Of a stretch of 64,000 bases of DNA, positions 43,660-53,534 are shown piece after piece; within the stretch, counting starts at the first letter, position 1; every line of letters begins with the position of its first letter. The stretch is from Herbaspirillum robiniae (GTDB lineage: Bacteria; Pseudomonadota; Gammaproteobacteria; Burkholderiales; Burkholderiaceae_D): positions 62,001 to 126,000 of the forward strand of contig NZ_NJGU01000007.1 of the NCBI RefSeq assembly GCF_002213415.1, written 5' to 3'. Under the pieces are notes generated by a model. The model saw nothing but the letters and a program-made list of their open reading frames with translations, was not told the DNA's origin and searched no databases. Made by a program: the position numbers and the translations under genes.

Positions 43660-44919
43660 TTATTCGTTGACCACGCCGGCGCTGGCCAGCATGGCTTGCA
43701 GCAGCACGTTGCAGCCGGCTTCCAGGTGGGCCGGCTGGGCGTCCTCGATCTCGTTGTGGGAGACGCCGTCCTTGCACGGCACGAAGATCATGCCCGCCGG
43801 CGCCAGGCGCGCGGCGTAGATGGCGTCGTGGCCGGCGCCGGAGACCACGTCCATGGTCTTGTAGCCGAGCTGCGCGGCGGCGTCGCGCACATTGCCCACG
43901 CAATCCGGATGGAAGGGGCAGGGCGGGAAGTACGACACGCGCTCCAGTTCGATCGACAAGCCGGTCTTCTGGCGCATCGCCTCCAGGTAGGCCACCAGGT
44001 CTTCGTGCATCTTGTTGAGCGTCTCGTCGCTGACGTTGCGCAGGTCAATCGAGAACTTCACCTGGCCGGGAATCACGTTGCGGCTGTTGGGCATCACCTG
44101 CACCTGGCCGACGGTGCCGCGGCCATAGGGTGGATAGCGGTTGGCGATGGCCACCACCTCCTGCATGATGTAGGTCGAGACCTGCAGCGCGTCCTTGCGG
44201 ATCTCCATGGGCGTCGGGCCGGCATGCGACTCGAAGCCGGTCACCGTGCAGTCGTACCACGACAGGCCCAGCACCGCCGGCACCACGCCGATGACGGTGT
44301 CGGCGTTCTCCAGCACCGGCCCCTGTTCGATGTGCGCCTCGTAGTAGGCGCCGATGGGATGGTCGCCGCATGTCTGCTCGCCGATGTAGCCGATGCGTTC
44401 CAGCTCATCCCTCACCTTCTTGCCGTCGATGTCGGTGGCGTTGTACGCATGCTCCAGCGTGAAGGCGCCGCAGAAGACGCCCGAGCCCATCATCACCGGC
44501 ACGAAGCGCGAGCCTTCCTCGTTGGTCCACACCGCGACCTCGATGGGCGCCTCGGTCTGGATGTTGTGCTGGTTCAGCGTGCGGATCACCTCGATGCCCG
44601 ACAGCACGCCGTAGTTGCCGTCGAACTTGCCGCCGGTGGGCTGGGTGTCGATGTGGGAGCCGGTCATCACCGGCGGCAGGGCGTTGTTGCGACCGGCGCG
44701 GCGCATGAAGATGTTGCCGATCTGGTCGACCACCACGCTCATGCCTTCGGCCTTCGCCCATGAGGTGACGAGGTCGCGGCCCGCTTTGTCGAGGTCGGTC
44801 AGCGCCAGGCGGCATACGCCGCCCTTGGCGGTGCCGCCGATCTTGCCCAGTTCCATCAGCGAATTCCAGAGGCGGTCGCCGTCGATGCGCAGGGCGGCGG
44901 ATTGGGTTTTCATGTCCAT
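43660..44919 (-). CDS. M20-family N-carbamoyl-amino-acid hydrolase (Zn-dependent)
   Basis: A 419-residue binuclear amidohydrolase of the allantoate amidohydrolase / L-carbamoylase / beta-ureidopropionase type. Metal ligands appear in TGSHIDTQPTGGKFDGNYGV, NEEGSRF and EAHIEQGP; the dimerisation-domain substrate loop is FESHAGPTPMEIRKDAL and the C-terminal ligand is VSHNEIE. It cleaves carbamoyl groups from N-carbamoyl amino acids or similar ureido acids. It follows the livF gene after a REP-like palindrome, and precedes the M81 gene by 16 bp. A second ATG two codons in is possible. Confidence 0.9.
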   Translation of the reverse strand: MDMKTQSAALRIDGDRLWNSLMELGKIGGTAKGGVCRLALTDLDKAGRDLVTSWAKAEGMSVVVDQIGNIFMRRAGRNNALPPVMTGSHIDTQPTGGKFDGNYGVLSGIEVIRTLNQHNIQTEAPIEVAVWTNEEGSRFVPVMMGSGVFCGAFTLEHAYNATDIDGKKVRDELERIGYIGEQTCGDHPIGAYYEAHIEQGPVLENADTVIGVVPAVLGLSWYDCTVTGFESHAGPTPMEIRKDALQVSTYIMQEVVAIANRYPPYGRGTVGQVQVMPNSRNVIPGQVKFSIDLRNVSDETLNKMHEDLVAYLEAMRQKTGLSIELERVSYFPPCPFHPDCVGNVRDAAAQLGYKTMDVVSGAGHDAIYAARLAPAGMIFVPCKDGVSHNEIEDAQPAHLEAGCNVLLQAMLASAGVVNE

Positions 44920-44961
44920 GATTGTTTTTCCTTCACACCAGATGATCGATATTTCAACTGC

Positions 44962-45062
44962 CGTTCGGCCTGAGCAGGCCGCAGGCCGTATCGGAGGTTC
45001 TCCAGCCCTTGATGCCGGCGCGCCTTCGATACGCTGCCGCGCAGCTACTCAGGTCGAACGGG
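44962..45062. repeat. REP-like imperfect palindrome between livF and the M20 gene
   Basis: Outer arms CCGTTCGGCCTGAG (44962-44975) and CTCAGGTCGAACGG (45049-45062) are complementary at 13 of 14 positions; inner TATCGG/CGATAC segments also pair. This TTCGATACG...CTCAGG...CGAACGG type is a dispersed repeat in many beta- and gammaproteobacteria (general knowledge). It lies in the 156-bp gap inside the operon. Confidence 0.75.
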
Positions 45063-45075
45063 AGCCATGAGATTT

Positions 45076-45776
45076 TTACGCCGCCAGGTTCACGCCCAGG
45101 TAGCGGTCCTTGATGCCGTCGTCGGCCAGGAACGCGGCATTGCTGCCGCTGTAGACGATGCGCCCCTGCTCGACGATGTAATGGCGGTCGGCCAGCTGGG
45201 TGCAGACTTCCAGGTTCTGCTCCACCAGGATGATGGACATGCCGGTGGCCTTGATCAGCCTGATCTGCGCCACGATCTCGTCGACGATCACCGGCGCCAG
45301 TCCTTCCACCGGTTCGTCCAGCATCATCACGCGCGGATGCGTCATCAGCGCGCGCGCAATGGCCAGCATCTGCTGCTCGCCGCCGGAGAGCTGGCCGCCG
45401 CCGTTCTTGCGGCGCTCCTTGAGCCGCGGGAAGATCTTGTAGACGTCCTCCAGGCCCCAGGCCGACTCCTTGCGGGCGGCCATCTTCAGGTTCTCTTCCA
45501 CCGTCAGCAGTTTGAAGATGCCGCGATGCTCGGGCACCAGGCACACGCCGCGCGCGGCGATCTTGTGCGGCGGCAGGCCGCTGACCTGTTTGCCCTCGAA
45601 CAGCACGCGCCCCTGCGCCGGCGCCACCACGCCGACGATGCTTTTGAGCGTAGTGGTCTTGCCGGCGCCGTTGCGGCCCAGCAGCGTCACCACCTCGCCC
45701 GCATCCACCTGCAGCGACACGCCCTGCAGGATGTGGCTCTTGCCATAGTAGCCGTGAACGTCTTCCACTTGCAGGA

Positions 45777-45780
<4 letters not shown>
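45076..45780 (-). CDS. livF: Branched-chain-type ABC transporter ATP-binding protein LivF
   Basis: A 234-residue ABC ATPase: Walker A GRNGAGKTT (about 35-43), signature LSGGEQQMLAIARAL, Walker B VMMLDEPVEGL. LivF-type subunits energise Liv/Urt/Hyp-type uptake systems. Its ATG overlaps the livG stop by 4 bp. It is followed by the REP-like palindrome and the M20 hydrolase. Transported compound is not certain; see the binding protein. Confidence 0.92.
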
Positions 45781-46540
<760 letters not shown>

Positions 46541-46544
<4 letters not shown>

Positions 46545-47542
46545 GAATGCTTCTCCTCGGCGATGACTTCCTTGGCCTTGGCGGCTTCGTCCCTGGCCGG
46601 ACGCAGCGCGTCGACCAGTTTCACCGCCAGGCCGAACAGGCCCTTCTGCATGTACAGGCTGACCGCGATCAGCAGGAAGCCCAGCAGCATCAGCCAGCGC
46701 GGCCACAGGCTGGAGAGCCAGTTGCCGGCCAGCACGTAGAACGACGCGCCCAGCACCGAGGCGAACAGGTTGCCGGTGCCGCCGATGACGGTCATGATCA
46801 GGATCGATTCGCTGGTGTGGTATTCGATGTTGGACAGCGGCGCCACGCCGGTCATCATCGCGTGCAGGCCGCCGGCCAGACCCGTCACCGCGCCCGAGAT
46901 CACGAAGGCGGCCAGCTTCAGCAGGCGCACGTCATAGCCCAGCGCCGAGGCGCGCGCCTCGTTGTCGCGCACCGCCAGCAGCGTGCGTCCCAGCACCGAA
47001 TCGACCACCCGCTGCAGCAGCCAGAACACCAGCACGAACAGGATCGCCACCACCGTGTAGTACTGCCAGGATGAATTGGTCGGCAGCAGCGTGAAGCCGA
47101 ACACGGAGAGCGGCGGGCGCGGGATGTCCAGCAGGCCGTTGTCGCCGCCGGTGACGTTCTTCATGGTGTAGGCCAGGAAGTAGAACATCTGGGCGAAGGC
47201 CAGCGTCAGCATCACGAAGTAGGTGCCGCGCTGGCGGATCGAGAACCAGCCCACCAGCAGCGCCACCACGGCGCCGCCCAGCGCCGCCAGCGCCAGCGAC
47301 GGCAGCAGCGCCAGCTTCAGCTGCAGCAGCACCACGCCGGCGGTGTAGCTGCCCACGCCGAAGAAGATGCCCTGGCCGAACGACATCAGGCCGGTGTAAC
47401 CCAGCAGCAGGTTGCAGCCCAGCGCCGCCAGCGCGAACACCAGCACCTCGGTGGCCAGCGTGCCCGAGCTCAGGCACAGCGGCAGCAGCAGCGCCACGGC
47501 GGCGGCCAGCAGGGTATAGCGGAAATGCGCAATCTGTTTCAT
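46541..47542 (-). CDS. livM: Branched-chain-type ABC transporter permease LivM
   Basis: A 333-residue permease with eight to ten helices. NLLLGYTGLMSFGQGIFFGVGSYTAG and AVRDNEARASALGYDVRLLKLAAFVISGAVTGLAGGL are LivM signatures. It pairs with LivH. The start follows GAGGAACAG at a normal distance, and 10 bp separate it from the livH stop. Confidence 0.92.
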
Positions 47543-47552
47543 CTGTTCCTCC

Positions 47553-48419
47553 TCACGCCGCGCCGGGCCGGCCGAGCAGGCCGTTGGGCCGCAGCAGCAT
47601 GACCGCCGCCATGGCGACATAGATCATCAGGTGCGCGCCTTCGGACCACACGGTGCTCATCACGCTTTGCACGATGCCCACCAGGATGCCGCCGATCAGC
47701 GCTCCCCAGAAGCTGCCCAGGCCTCCCACCACCACCACCACGAAGGCAATGCCCAGCGCCTCCACGCCCATGAAGGGATCGGCGCCGCGAATCGGCGCGG
47801 CCAGCGCGCCGGCAAGGCCCGCGGTTGCCGCGCCCAGCGCGAACACCAGGCTGAAGATGCGGTTGATGTTCAGGCCCAGCAGCGACACCATCTCGGTCGA
47901 CTCGCTGCCGGCGCGCACGATGGAACCCAGGCGCGTGCCTTCCAGCACCCACCACAGGATCAGCGCCATCACCGCGGTCAGGCCGATGACGAACAGGCGG
48001 TACTTGGGATAGACGAAGCCGCCGGCCATCACTACGCCCTGCAGGATGTCGGGCGGCGAGACGTTGTTGCCCAGCGGCCCCCAGTAAGAGATCACGGCTT
48101 CCTGCAGCACCAGCGCGAGACCTACCGTAAACAGGATATGGAAGTGGTGCGGCAGCGCATACACGTGCCGCAGCACGAAGCGCTCCACCACCCAGGCGAA
48201 CAGCCCCACCACCAGCGGCGCCACCAGCAGCGACCACCAGAAGCTGATGCCCATGTCGGCGATCTGGAAGCACAGGTAGGCGCCCAGCAGGAAGAAGGCG
48301 CCGTGCGAGAAATTGACGAAGCGCAGCAGGCCGAACACGATGGACAGGCCTACCGCCAACAGGAAGTAGAGCATGCCGATGCCGATGCCGTTGGCGATCT
48401 GCAGCAGGTAGATATTCAT
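47553..48419 (-). CDS. livH: Branched-chain-type ABC transporter permease LivH
   Basis: A 288-residue permease, beginning MNIYLLQIANGIGIGMLYFLLAVGLSIVFGLLRFVNFSHGAFF, the standard LivH start. GSESTEMVSLLGLNINRIFSLVFALGAATAGLAGAL and VVVVVGGLGSFWGALIGGILVGI follow. It is separated from the binding-protein gene by 192 bp holding a REP doublet, so transport subunits and binding protein may be expressed at different levels. Confidence 0.92.
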   Translation of the reverse strand: MNIYLLQIANGIGIGMLYFLLAVGLSIVFGLLRFVNFSHGAFFLLGAYLCFQIADMGISFWWSLLVAPLVVGLFAWVVERFVLRHVYALPHHFHILFTVGLALVLQEAVISYWGPLGNNVSPPDILQGVVMAGGFVYPKYRLFVIGLTAVMALILWWVLEGTRLGSIVRAGSESTEMVSLLGLNINRIFSLVFALGAATAGLAGALAAPIRGADPFMGVEALGIAFVVVVVGGLGSFWGALIGGILVGIVQSVMSTVWSEGAHLMIYVAMAAVMLLRPNGLLGRPGAA

Positions 48420-48500
48420 GGGACCTCGATACGGGAATGCTTGGTTTGCAGCGGGCGTCGCCGTCGCCCGGTCCGCCGCTTGTCCTTCCACCACCTTCCC

Positions 48501-48590
48501 GTCGTTCCCGCGAAAGCGGGAACCCAGTGACTTTCGTTGTGTCTCGACGGCCGGTCAACGTCGCTGGGTCCCTGCTTGCGCGGGGACGAC
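48501..48590. repeat. REP-like palindromic repeat doublet, copy 2
   Basis: Unit 48501-48537 begins GTCGTTCCCGCGAAAGCGGG (hairpin CCCGC-GAAA-GCGGG); unit 48559-48590 is an inverted partner ending CTTGCGCGGGGACGAC. Both match the pair at 14805-14916, but here the direct unit comes first. The doublet lies between the substrate-binding-protein gene and livH, inside one operon. Confidence 0.83.
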
Positions 48591-48611
48591 GGTGGAGGGA
48601 CTAATGCGTGC

Positions 48612-49805
48612 TCAGAGTTTGCACTGTGTCTTGTCCAACGCCAGGAACGACTTCCCTGAAGACACGATGTCTGCGTAGTCGTTCTTGTTGGTCATCTTCG
48701 ATTTCGCCTTGCCCTTCAACAGGTAGTAATTCTTGATCACCTGGTGATCGCCCTTGCGGATTTCCTCGGTGCCGGTCAGGCCTTCGTACTTCATGCCTTC
48801 CATGGCCGCGATGACCGCCTTGGGATCGGTGCTGTTAGCCTTGATGATGGCGTCGAGCATGATCTTGGTACAGATGTAGGAGCCGGCCAGGCTGTAGTTC
48901 GGGTCGATCTTCAGCGTGTCGTTGACCAGCTTGACGAACTCCTTGTTGAACGGCGAATCGATCGCGTGCCAGTACTGCGCGCCGAAGTAGACGCCGTCGC
49001 AGATGTCCGCGCCCAGGGTCTCGAACTGCTCCAGGCCCGAGGCCCAGGCCATCAGGATCGTACAGTTGTTCTTCATGCCGAAGCTGACCGCCTGGCGCAG
49101 CGTGTCCGACGACTGCGAGCCGAAGTTCAGCAGCAGCAGCACGTCAGGCTTGGCCGCCATGGCGTTGGTCAGGTAGCCGGAGAACTCCTTCTCGGTCAGC
49201 GAGTGGTAGCTGTTGCCGACGTGCTCGATGCCCTTTTCCTTGAAGATGTTCTTGGCCGCGGAGAGCAGGCCTTCGCCGAACACGTATTGCGGCGTGATGG
49301 TGTACCAGCGCTTGGCGTTGGGCATCTTCTCCAGCAGCGGGCGCACGGTCTGCTCGATGGCGCCGAAGGTCGGCACCGACCAGCGGAAGGTAGAGCGGTT
49401 GCAGTCGGTGCCGGTGATTTCATCGGCGCCGGCGGTGGTGATGAAGATGCTGCCGGCCTTGTCGGCTTCCTTGCCCATGGCCAGCGCTTCGCCGGAGAGG
49501 ATGCCGCCGGCGAAGAAGCGCGTGCCCTTCTCGATGGTTTCCTGCATCTTGCGCACCGCGGTGGCCGGCTTGCCTTCGGTGTCCAGCGTCACGTAGCTGG
49601 TGTTCTTGCCCAGCACCTTGCCGTATTTCTGCAGCACCAGCTTCATGCCCATGTCGGCGAACTTGCCGTTGGCCGCGAACGGGCCCGACATCGGCACCGG
49701 GCAGCCGAATGAAATCGCATCGGCTTGCGCGAACGCTTCGTTGAACGACAGCGCCCCCGGCGCGGCCAGTGCGGACAGCTTCAGAAAATCGCGACGACTG
49801 AACAT
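48612..49805 (-). CDS. Tat-exported ABC transporter substrate-binding protein (Liv type)
   Basis: A 397-residue type I periplasmic binding protein. The N-terminus FSRRDFLKLSALAAPGALS is a twin-arginine signal (RRDFLK), with cleavage near FAQA, about residue 29. PVPMSGPFAANGKFADMGMKLVLQKYG is the Liv-type opening. Most Liv-type binding proteins use Sec; Tat export of the folded protein is notable. ATG 49805 is 7 nt after a GAGGGAGA site; a GTG two codons earlier is close. It is the first gene of the operon with livHMGF, the M20 hydrolase and the M81 gene, so it probably binds an amino-acid-like or carbamoyl-amino-acid substrate (inference). Confidence 0.9.
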   Translation of the reverse strand: MFSRRDFLKLSALAAPGALSFNEAFAQADAISFGCPVPMSGPFAANGKFADMGMKLVLQKYGKVLGKNTSYVTLDTEGKPATAVRKMQETIEKGTRFFAGGILSGEALAMGKEADKAGSIFITTAGADEITGTDCNRSTFRWSVPTFGAIEQTVRPLLEKMPNAKRWYTITPQYVFGEGLLSAAKNIFKEKGIEHVGNSYHSLTEKEFSGYLTNAMAAKPDVLLLLNFGSQSSDTLRQAVSFGMKNNCTILMAWASGLEQFETLGADICDGVYFGAQYWHAIDSPFNKEFVKLVNDTLKIDPNYSLAGSYICTKIMLDAIIKANSTDPKAVIAAMEGMKYEGLTGTEEIRKGDHQVIKNYYLLKGKAKSKMTNKNDYADIVSSGKSFLALDKTQCKL

Positions 49806-50356
49806 ATTCACATCTCCCTCAGGATTAAAAATCGACAGATGACATCGGTGAAAACTTCAAGGCATTCAACGCAAATTCCATGCCCAACAAGAGTGAAAAT
49901 TCGAACGCAAGGAGACGCCGGCATGGCGGCAAGGCGAACGGATTCCTCCGCCGGAAAATCGCGGATAAAGAGAGGTCGAACGGGCATGACATGATGCGAA
50001 CGATCATGGCGGGCTCCTCCTGGCCGTGAAATGCGATGTCTCTTTTGTTTTGCTGCGGTGCTGCGATCCGTGCTCCATTGCCCCGATGTATGTTCATGCG
50101 GTGGCGATGCGGATTTTCTTTGCTGCCGGCGATATCGGCGCCGTATTTGCGGGCGGATATCGTCCTTGCGATTGTCGTCGTTTCCCTCCAGTCGTGGGCT
50201 TAAATTTTTTCATCGACATCGCGGTGCATTTTTAGCCTGCGTGCCTCAGCGGCTGCACCACATGTTGCGATTGCTGCACCAGCAAACGGCAACTCCCGCC
50301 GTGTGGAAAAACAAAAAACGGCATGAACAATTCATGCCGTTTCCTGTCGTCGCGTC
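49806..50356. other. Long intergenic region upstream of the transporter operon
   Basis: A 551-bp stretch of lower GC than its surroundings, between the binding-protein start and the mmsA stop. It holds the mmsA terminator (50316-50342) and presumably the operon promoter. Two small open frames (50026-50235 rightward; 49825-50097 leftward) show no family features or ribosome site and are not called as genes. Confidence 0.55.
50316..50342 (-). terminator. Intrinsic terminator after mmsA
   Basis: A 12-bp stem AAACGGCATGAA/TTCATGCCGTTT with a 3-nt loop and a long A-run on the left (U-tract for leftward transcription), 14 bp past the mmsA stop. Confidence 0.92.
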
Positions 50357-51850
50357 TTACTTCATCTGCGGGAAGGCGAACTCGGCGCCCGCGCTCGCCG
50401 TGTTCGGCCAGCGCTGCATCACGGCCTTGGAGCGCGTGTAGAAACGCACGCCTTCCGGACCGTACATGTGATGGTCGCCGAACAGGCTGCGCTTCCATCC
50501 GCCGAAGCTGGAGAAGGCCATCGGCACCGGCAGCGGCACGTTCACGCCGACCATGCCGACTTCGATCTGGCGCACGAACTCGCGCGCCACGCCGCCGTCG
50601 CGCGTGTACACCGCCACGCCGTTGCCGTACTCATGCGCGTTGATCAGTTCCACCGCGCTGGCCACGTCCGGCGCGCGCAGCACGCACAGCACCGGGCCGA
50701 AGATTTCTTCCTTGTAGATCGTCATCTCGGGCGTGACGTGGTCGAACAGCGTGCCGCCGACGAAGAAGCCGTTCTCGTAGCCCGGCACCTTGTAGCCGCG
50801 GCCGTCGACCACCAGCTTGGCGCCTTCTTCCACGCCGCGGCCGATCAGGCCTTCGATGCGTTCCTTGGCGGCGGCGGTCACCACCGGGCCCATCTCGGCG
50901 CCGGCCACATTGCCTTCGTTGATCTTCAGGCTGCGCGCGCGTTCGGCCAGCGCGGCGACCAGCTGGTCGCCGGCGGCGCCGACGGCCACCGCCACCGAGA
51001 TCGCCATGCAGCGCTCGCCGGCCGAGCCGAAGGCCGCACCCATCAGGGCGTCGACGGCCAGCTGCATGTCGGCGTCGGGCATCACCACCATGTGGTTCTT
51101 GGCGCCGCCCAATGCCTGCACGCGCTTGCCCTTGGCCGAGCCGCGGGCGTAGATGTATTCGGCGATCGGGGTCGAGCCGACGAAGCTGATGGCCTTCACC
51201 TGCGGGTGATCGAGCAGCGCATCGACGGTGACCTTGTCGCCCTGGACGACATTGAAGACGCCGTCCGGCAGGCCGGCTTCCTGCAGCAGCTCGGCGATCA
51301 GCAGCGCGGCCGACGGGTCGCGTTCGGACGGCTTGAGGATGAAGCTGTTGCCGCAGGCGATCGCGATCGGGAACATCCACATCGGCACCATCGCCGGGAA
51401 GTTGAACGGCGTGATGCCGGCCACCACGCCCAGCGGCTGGCGCATCGACCAGGCGTCGATGCCGCGCGCGATCTGGTCGGTGTATTCGCCCTTCAGCATC
51501 TGCGGGATGCCGGCGGCGAACTCGACGATCTCGATGCCGCGCGCGACTTCGCCCTGCGCGTCCGAGAAGGTCTTGCCGTGCTCGCGCACGATGATGCGCG
51601 CGAAGTCGTCGGCGCGCTGCTGGATCAGGTGCAGGAAGCGGAACAGCACGCGCGCGCGGGTCAGCGGCGGCGTGTTGGACCAGGCCGGGAAGGCGGCGGC
51701 GCCGGACTTGACGGCGGCGTCGACTTCATCGGCCGTGCCCAGCGCGACCTTAGCCGCTGGCGCGCCCAGCGCGGGGTTGAAGACGTCGGCGTAGCGGCCG
51801 CTGGTGGTGTCGACGCGCTTGCCGCCGATGTAGTGGGTGATCTTTTCCAT
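50357..51850 (-). CDS. mmsA: CoA-acylating (methyl)malonate-semialdehyde dehydrogenase
   Basis: A 497-residue aldehyde dehydrogenase of the MmsA type. [25 protein letters not shown] opens the protein, the catalytic cysteine is Cys281 in [11 protein letters not shown], and [11 protein letters not shown] is a MmsA signature. It lacks the glutamate general base of hydrolytic ALDHs in the usual LGG(A/K)N segment, as expected for a CoA-dependent enzyme. It converts malonate semialdehyde or methylmalonate semialdehyde to acetyl-CoA or propionyl-CoA. It lies 25 bp after an omega-aminotransferase gene, which points to beta-alanine (or valine) catabolism. Confidence 0.93.
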   Translation of the reverse strand: MEKITHYIGGKRVDTTSGRYADVFNPALGAPAAKVALGTADEVDAAVKSGAAAFPAWSNTPPLTRARVLFRFLHLIQQRADDFARIIVREHGKTFSDAQGEVARGIEIVEFAAGIPQMLKGEYTDQIARGIDAWSMRQPLGVVAGITPFNFPAMVPMWMFPIAIACGNSFILKPSERDPSAALLIAELLQEAGLPDGVFNVVQGDKVTVDALLDHPQVKAISFVGSTPIAEYIYARGSAKGKRVQALGGAKNHMVVMPDADMQLAVDALMGAAFGSAGERCMAISVAVAVGAAGDQLVAALAERARSLKINEGNVAGAEMGPVVTAAAKERIEGLIGRGVEEGAKLVVDGRGYKVPGYENGFFVGGTLFDHVTPEMTIYKEEIFGPVLCVLRAPDVASAVELINAHEYGNGVAVYTRDGGVAREFVRQIEVGMVGVNVPLPVPMAFSSFGGWKRSLFGDHHMYGPEGVRFYTRSKAVMQRWPNTASAGAEFAFPQMK

Positions 51851-51875
51851 TGTTGCTTGAGGCTCCGGGTTCGAA

Positions 51876-53198
51876 TTAGGCCAGCGTCTTCAGGATCGCG
51901 GCCAGCTTGCCGAACAGCTCGTCGATCTGTTGCTTGTTGATGATCAGCGGCGGCGACAGGGCGATGATGTCGCCGGTGACGCGGATCAGGATGCCGTCGT
52001 TGAAGGCGCGCACGAAGGCGTCGTAGGCGCGGGCGCCGACCTTGCCGGGGATCGAAGCCAGCTCGATGCCGGCGATCAGGCCGATGGTGCGCACGTCGAT
52101 CACGTGCGGCAGGCCGCGCAGCGCGTGGGCGGCGTCCTGGAAGTAACCCGACACCGATTGCGCATGTTCCAGCACGCCTTCCTGCTCAAACACGTCCAGC
52201 GAAGCGAGACCGGCGGCGCAGGCCAGCGGGTGGCCGGAGTAGGTGTAGCCGTGGAACAGCTCGATGCCGTCCGGGCCGTTCATGAAGGCGTCGTGGATTT
52301 CCTTTTTCACGAACACCGCACCCATCGGCACCACGCCGTTGGTCAGGCCCTTGGCGGTGGTGAAGATGTCCGGCTCGACGTCGAAGTAGTCGGAGGCGAA
52401 CGGCGTGCCCAGGCGGCCGAAGCCGGTGATCACTTCATCGAAGATCAGCAGGATGCCGTGCTTGGTGCACAGTTCGCGCAGGCGCTTCAGGTAGCCCTTG
52501 GGCGGCACCAGCACGCCGGTGGAGCCGGCCACCGGCTCGACGATCACGGCGGCGATGTTGGAGGCGTCGTGCAGGGCGACGATGCGCTCGAGCTCATCGG
52601 CCAGGTGCGTGCCGTATTCGGGCTCGCCCTTGGTGAAGGCATTCTTTTCCAGGTTGTGGGTGTGCGGCAGATGGTCCACGCCTTGCAGCAGCAAGGGGCT
52701 GAAGGTCTTGCGGTTGCCGCCGATGCCGCCCACCGACATGCCGCCGAAGCCGACGCCGTGATAGCCGCGCTCGCGACCGATCATGCGGGTGCGGGTGGCG
52801 TTGCCACGGGCGCGGTGATAGGCCAGTGCGATCTTCAGCGCGGTGTCCACCGATTCCGAACCCGAGCCGGTGTAGAACACGTTGGCGAAACGATTGCCGG
52901 TGTAGGCCTTGAGGCGCTCGGCCAGTTCGAAGGCGCTCGGGTGACCGAGCTGGAAGGACGGTGCGTAGTCCAGCGTGGCCACCGACTTCTGCACGGCCGA
53001 CACGATCTTGGGATGGGCGTGGCCCAGCGGCACGCACCACAGGCCGGCGGTGCCGTCGAGGATGGCATTGCCGGCGTCGTCGCGGTAATGCATGCCCTCG
53101 GCCGAGACCAGCATGCGCGGGCTGGCCTTGAAATTGCGATTGGCGGTGTAGGGCATCCAGTAGGCGGAGAGGCCGGCTTTCTGTTCGGTGTTGGACAT
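51876..53198 (-). CDS. Omega-amino acid:pyruvate aminotransferase (class III)
   Basis: A 440-residue class III PLP aminotransferase. The PLP lysine is Lys283 ([16 protein letters not shown]), the pyridine-nitrogen aspartate is Asp254 ([12 protein letters not shown]), and [17 protein letters not shown] binds the phosphate. The [16 protein letters not shown] opening matches beta-alanine:pyruvate transaminases. It would make malonate semialdehyde for the adjacent mmsA product. The start may be ATG 53198 or ATG 53210; neither has a strong ribosome site. It is divergent from a MocR-type regulator. Confidence 0.9.
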   Translation of the reverse strand: MSNTEQKAGLSAYWMPYTANRNFKASPRMLVSAEGMHYRDDAGNAILDGTAGLWCVPLGHAHPKIVSAVQKSVATLDYAPSFQLGHPSAFELAERLKAYTGNRFANVFYTGSGSESVDTALKIALAYHRARGNATRTRMIGRERGYHGVGFGGMSVGGIGGNRKTFSPLLLQGVDHLPHTHNLEKNAFTKGEPEYGTHLADELERIVALHDASNIAAVIVEPVAGSTGVLVPPKGYLKRLRELCTKHGILLIFDEVITGFGRLGTPFASDYFDVEPDIFTTAKGLTNGVVPMGAVFVKKEIHDAFMNGPDGIELFHGYTYSGHPLACAAGLASLDVFEQEGVLEHAQSVSGYFQDAAHALRGLPHVIDVRTIGLIAGIELASIPGKVGARAYDAFVRAFNDGILIRVTGDIIALSPPLIINKQQIDELFGKLAAILKTLA

Positions 53199-53534
53199 GG
53201 GGCGCACCATCTGTAGTCGGAGTTGAGAACGACTTGATTATTGCCAGACACTCGCAGTATTGTTAGCTACACTTTTCAATTTGATGTGGAACTGTATTGT
53301 TGATTTGAGTGAACTGTGTTGATTTATTCTGCGGGAACGGCAGCGTACGGAGCGCATGAAGCGTGCTCCTGTTTGCCCGGTCTGGCCGGCAGCCGTGGCG
53401 ATCAAAAGAGGAATGGATGCCGGCCGGACGATCTGTCGCCGCGGCCGCACTGCAGGCAATACACTTTCATAAAATGCCAAACACTTGGGCCGGGTGACCA
53501 ATAAAGTCGTCCGGCCAACAGCAAAGAGGACATC
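53199..53534. promoter_or_regulatory. Divergent promoter region with spaced inverted repeat
   Basis: A 336-bp AT-rich gap between the aminotransferase and its MocR-type regulator. GGCCGGACGA (53422-53431) and TCGTCCGGCC (53507-53516) are exact inverted copies 75 bp apart; the second overlaps the likely promoter of the regulator. MocR regulators often bind repeated sites in such divergent gaps. Operator function is inferred. Confidence 0.6.

Noticed and set aside
49825-50235. Small open frames in the gap upstream of the binding-protein gene (leftward 90 codons; rightward 69 codons)
   Set aside because: No ribosome site, no recognisable domain, atypical composition; the region looks non-coding.
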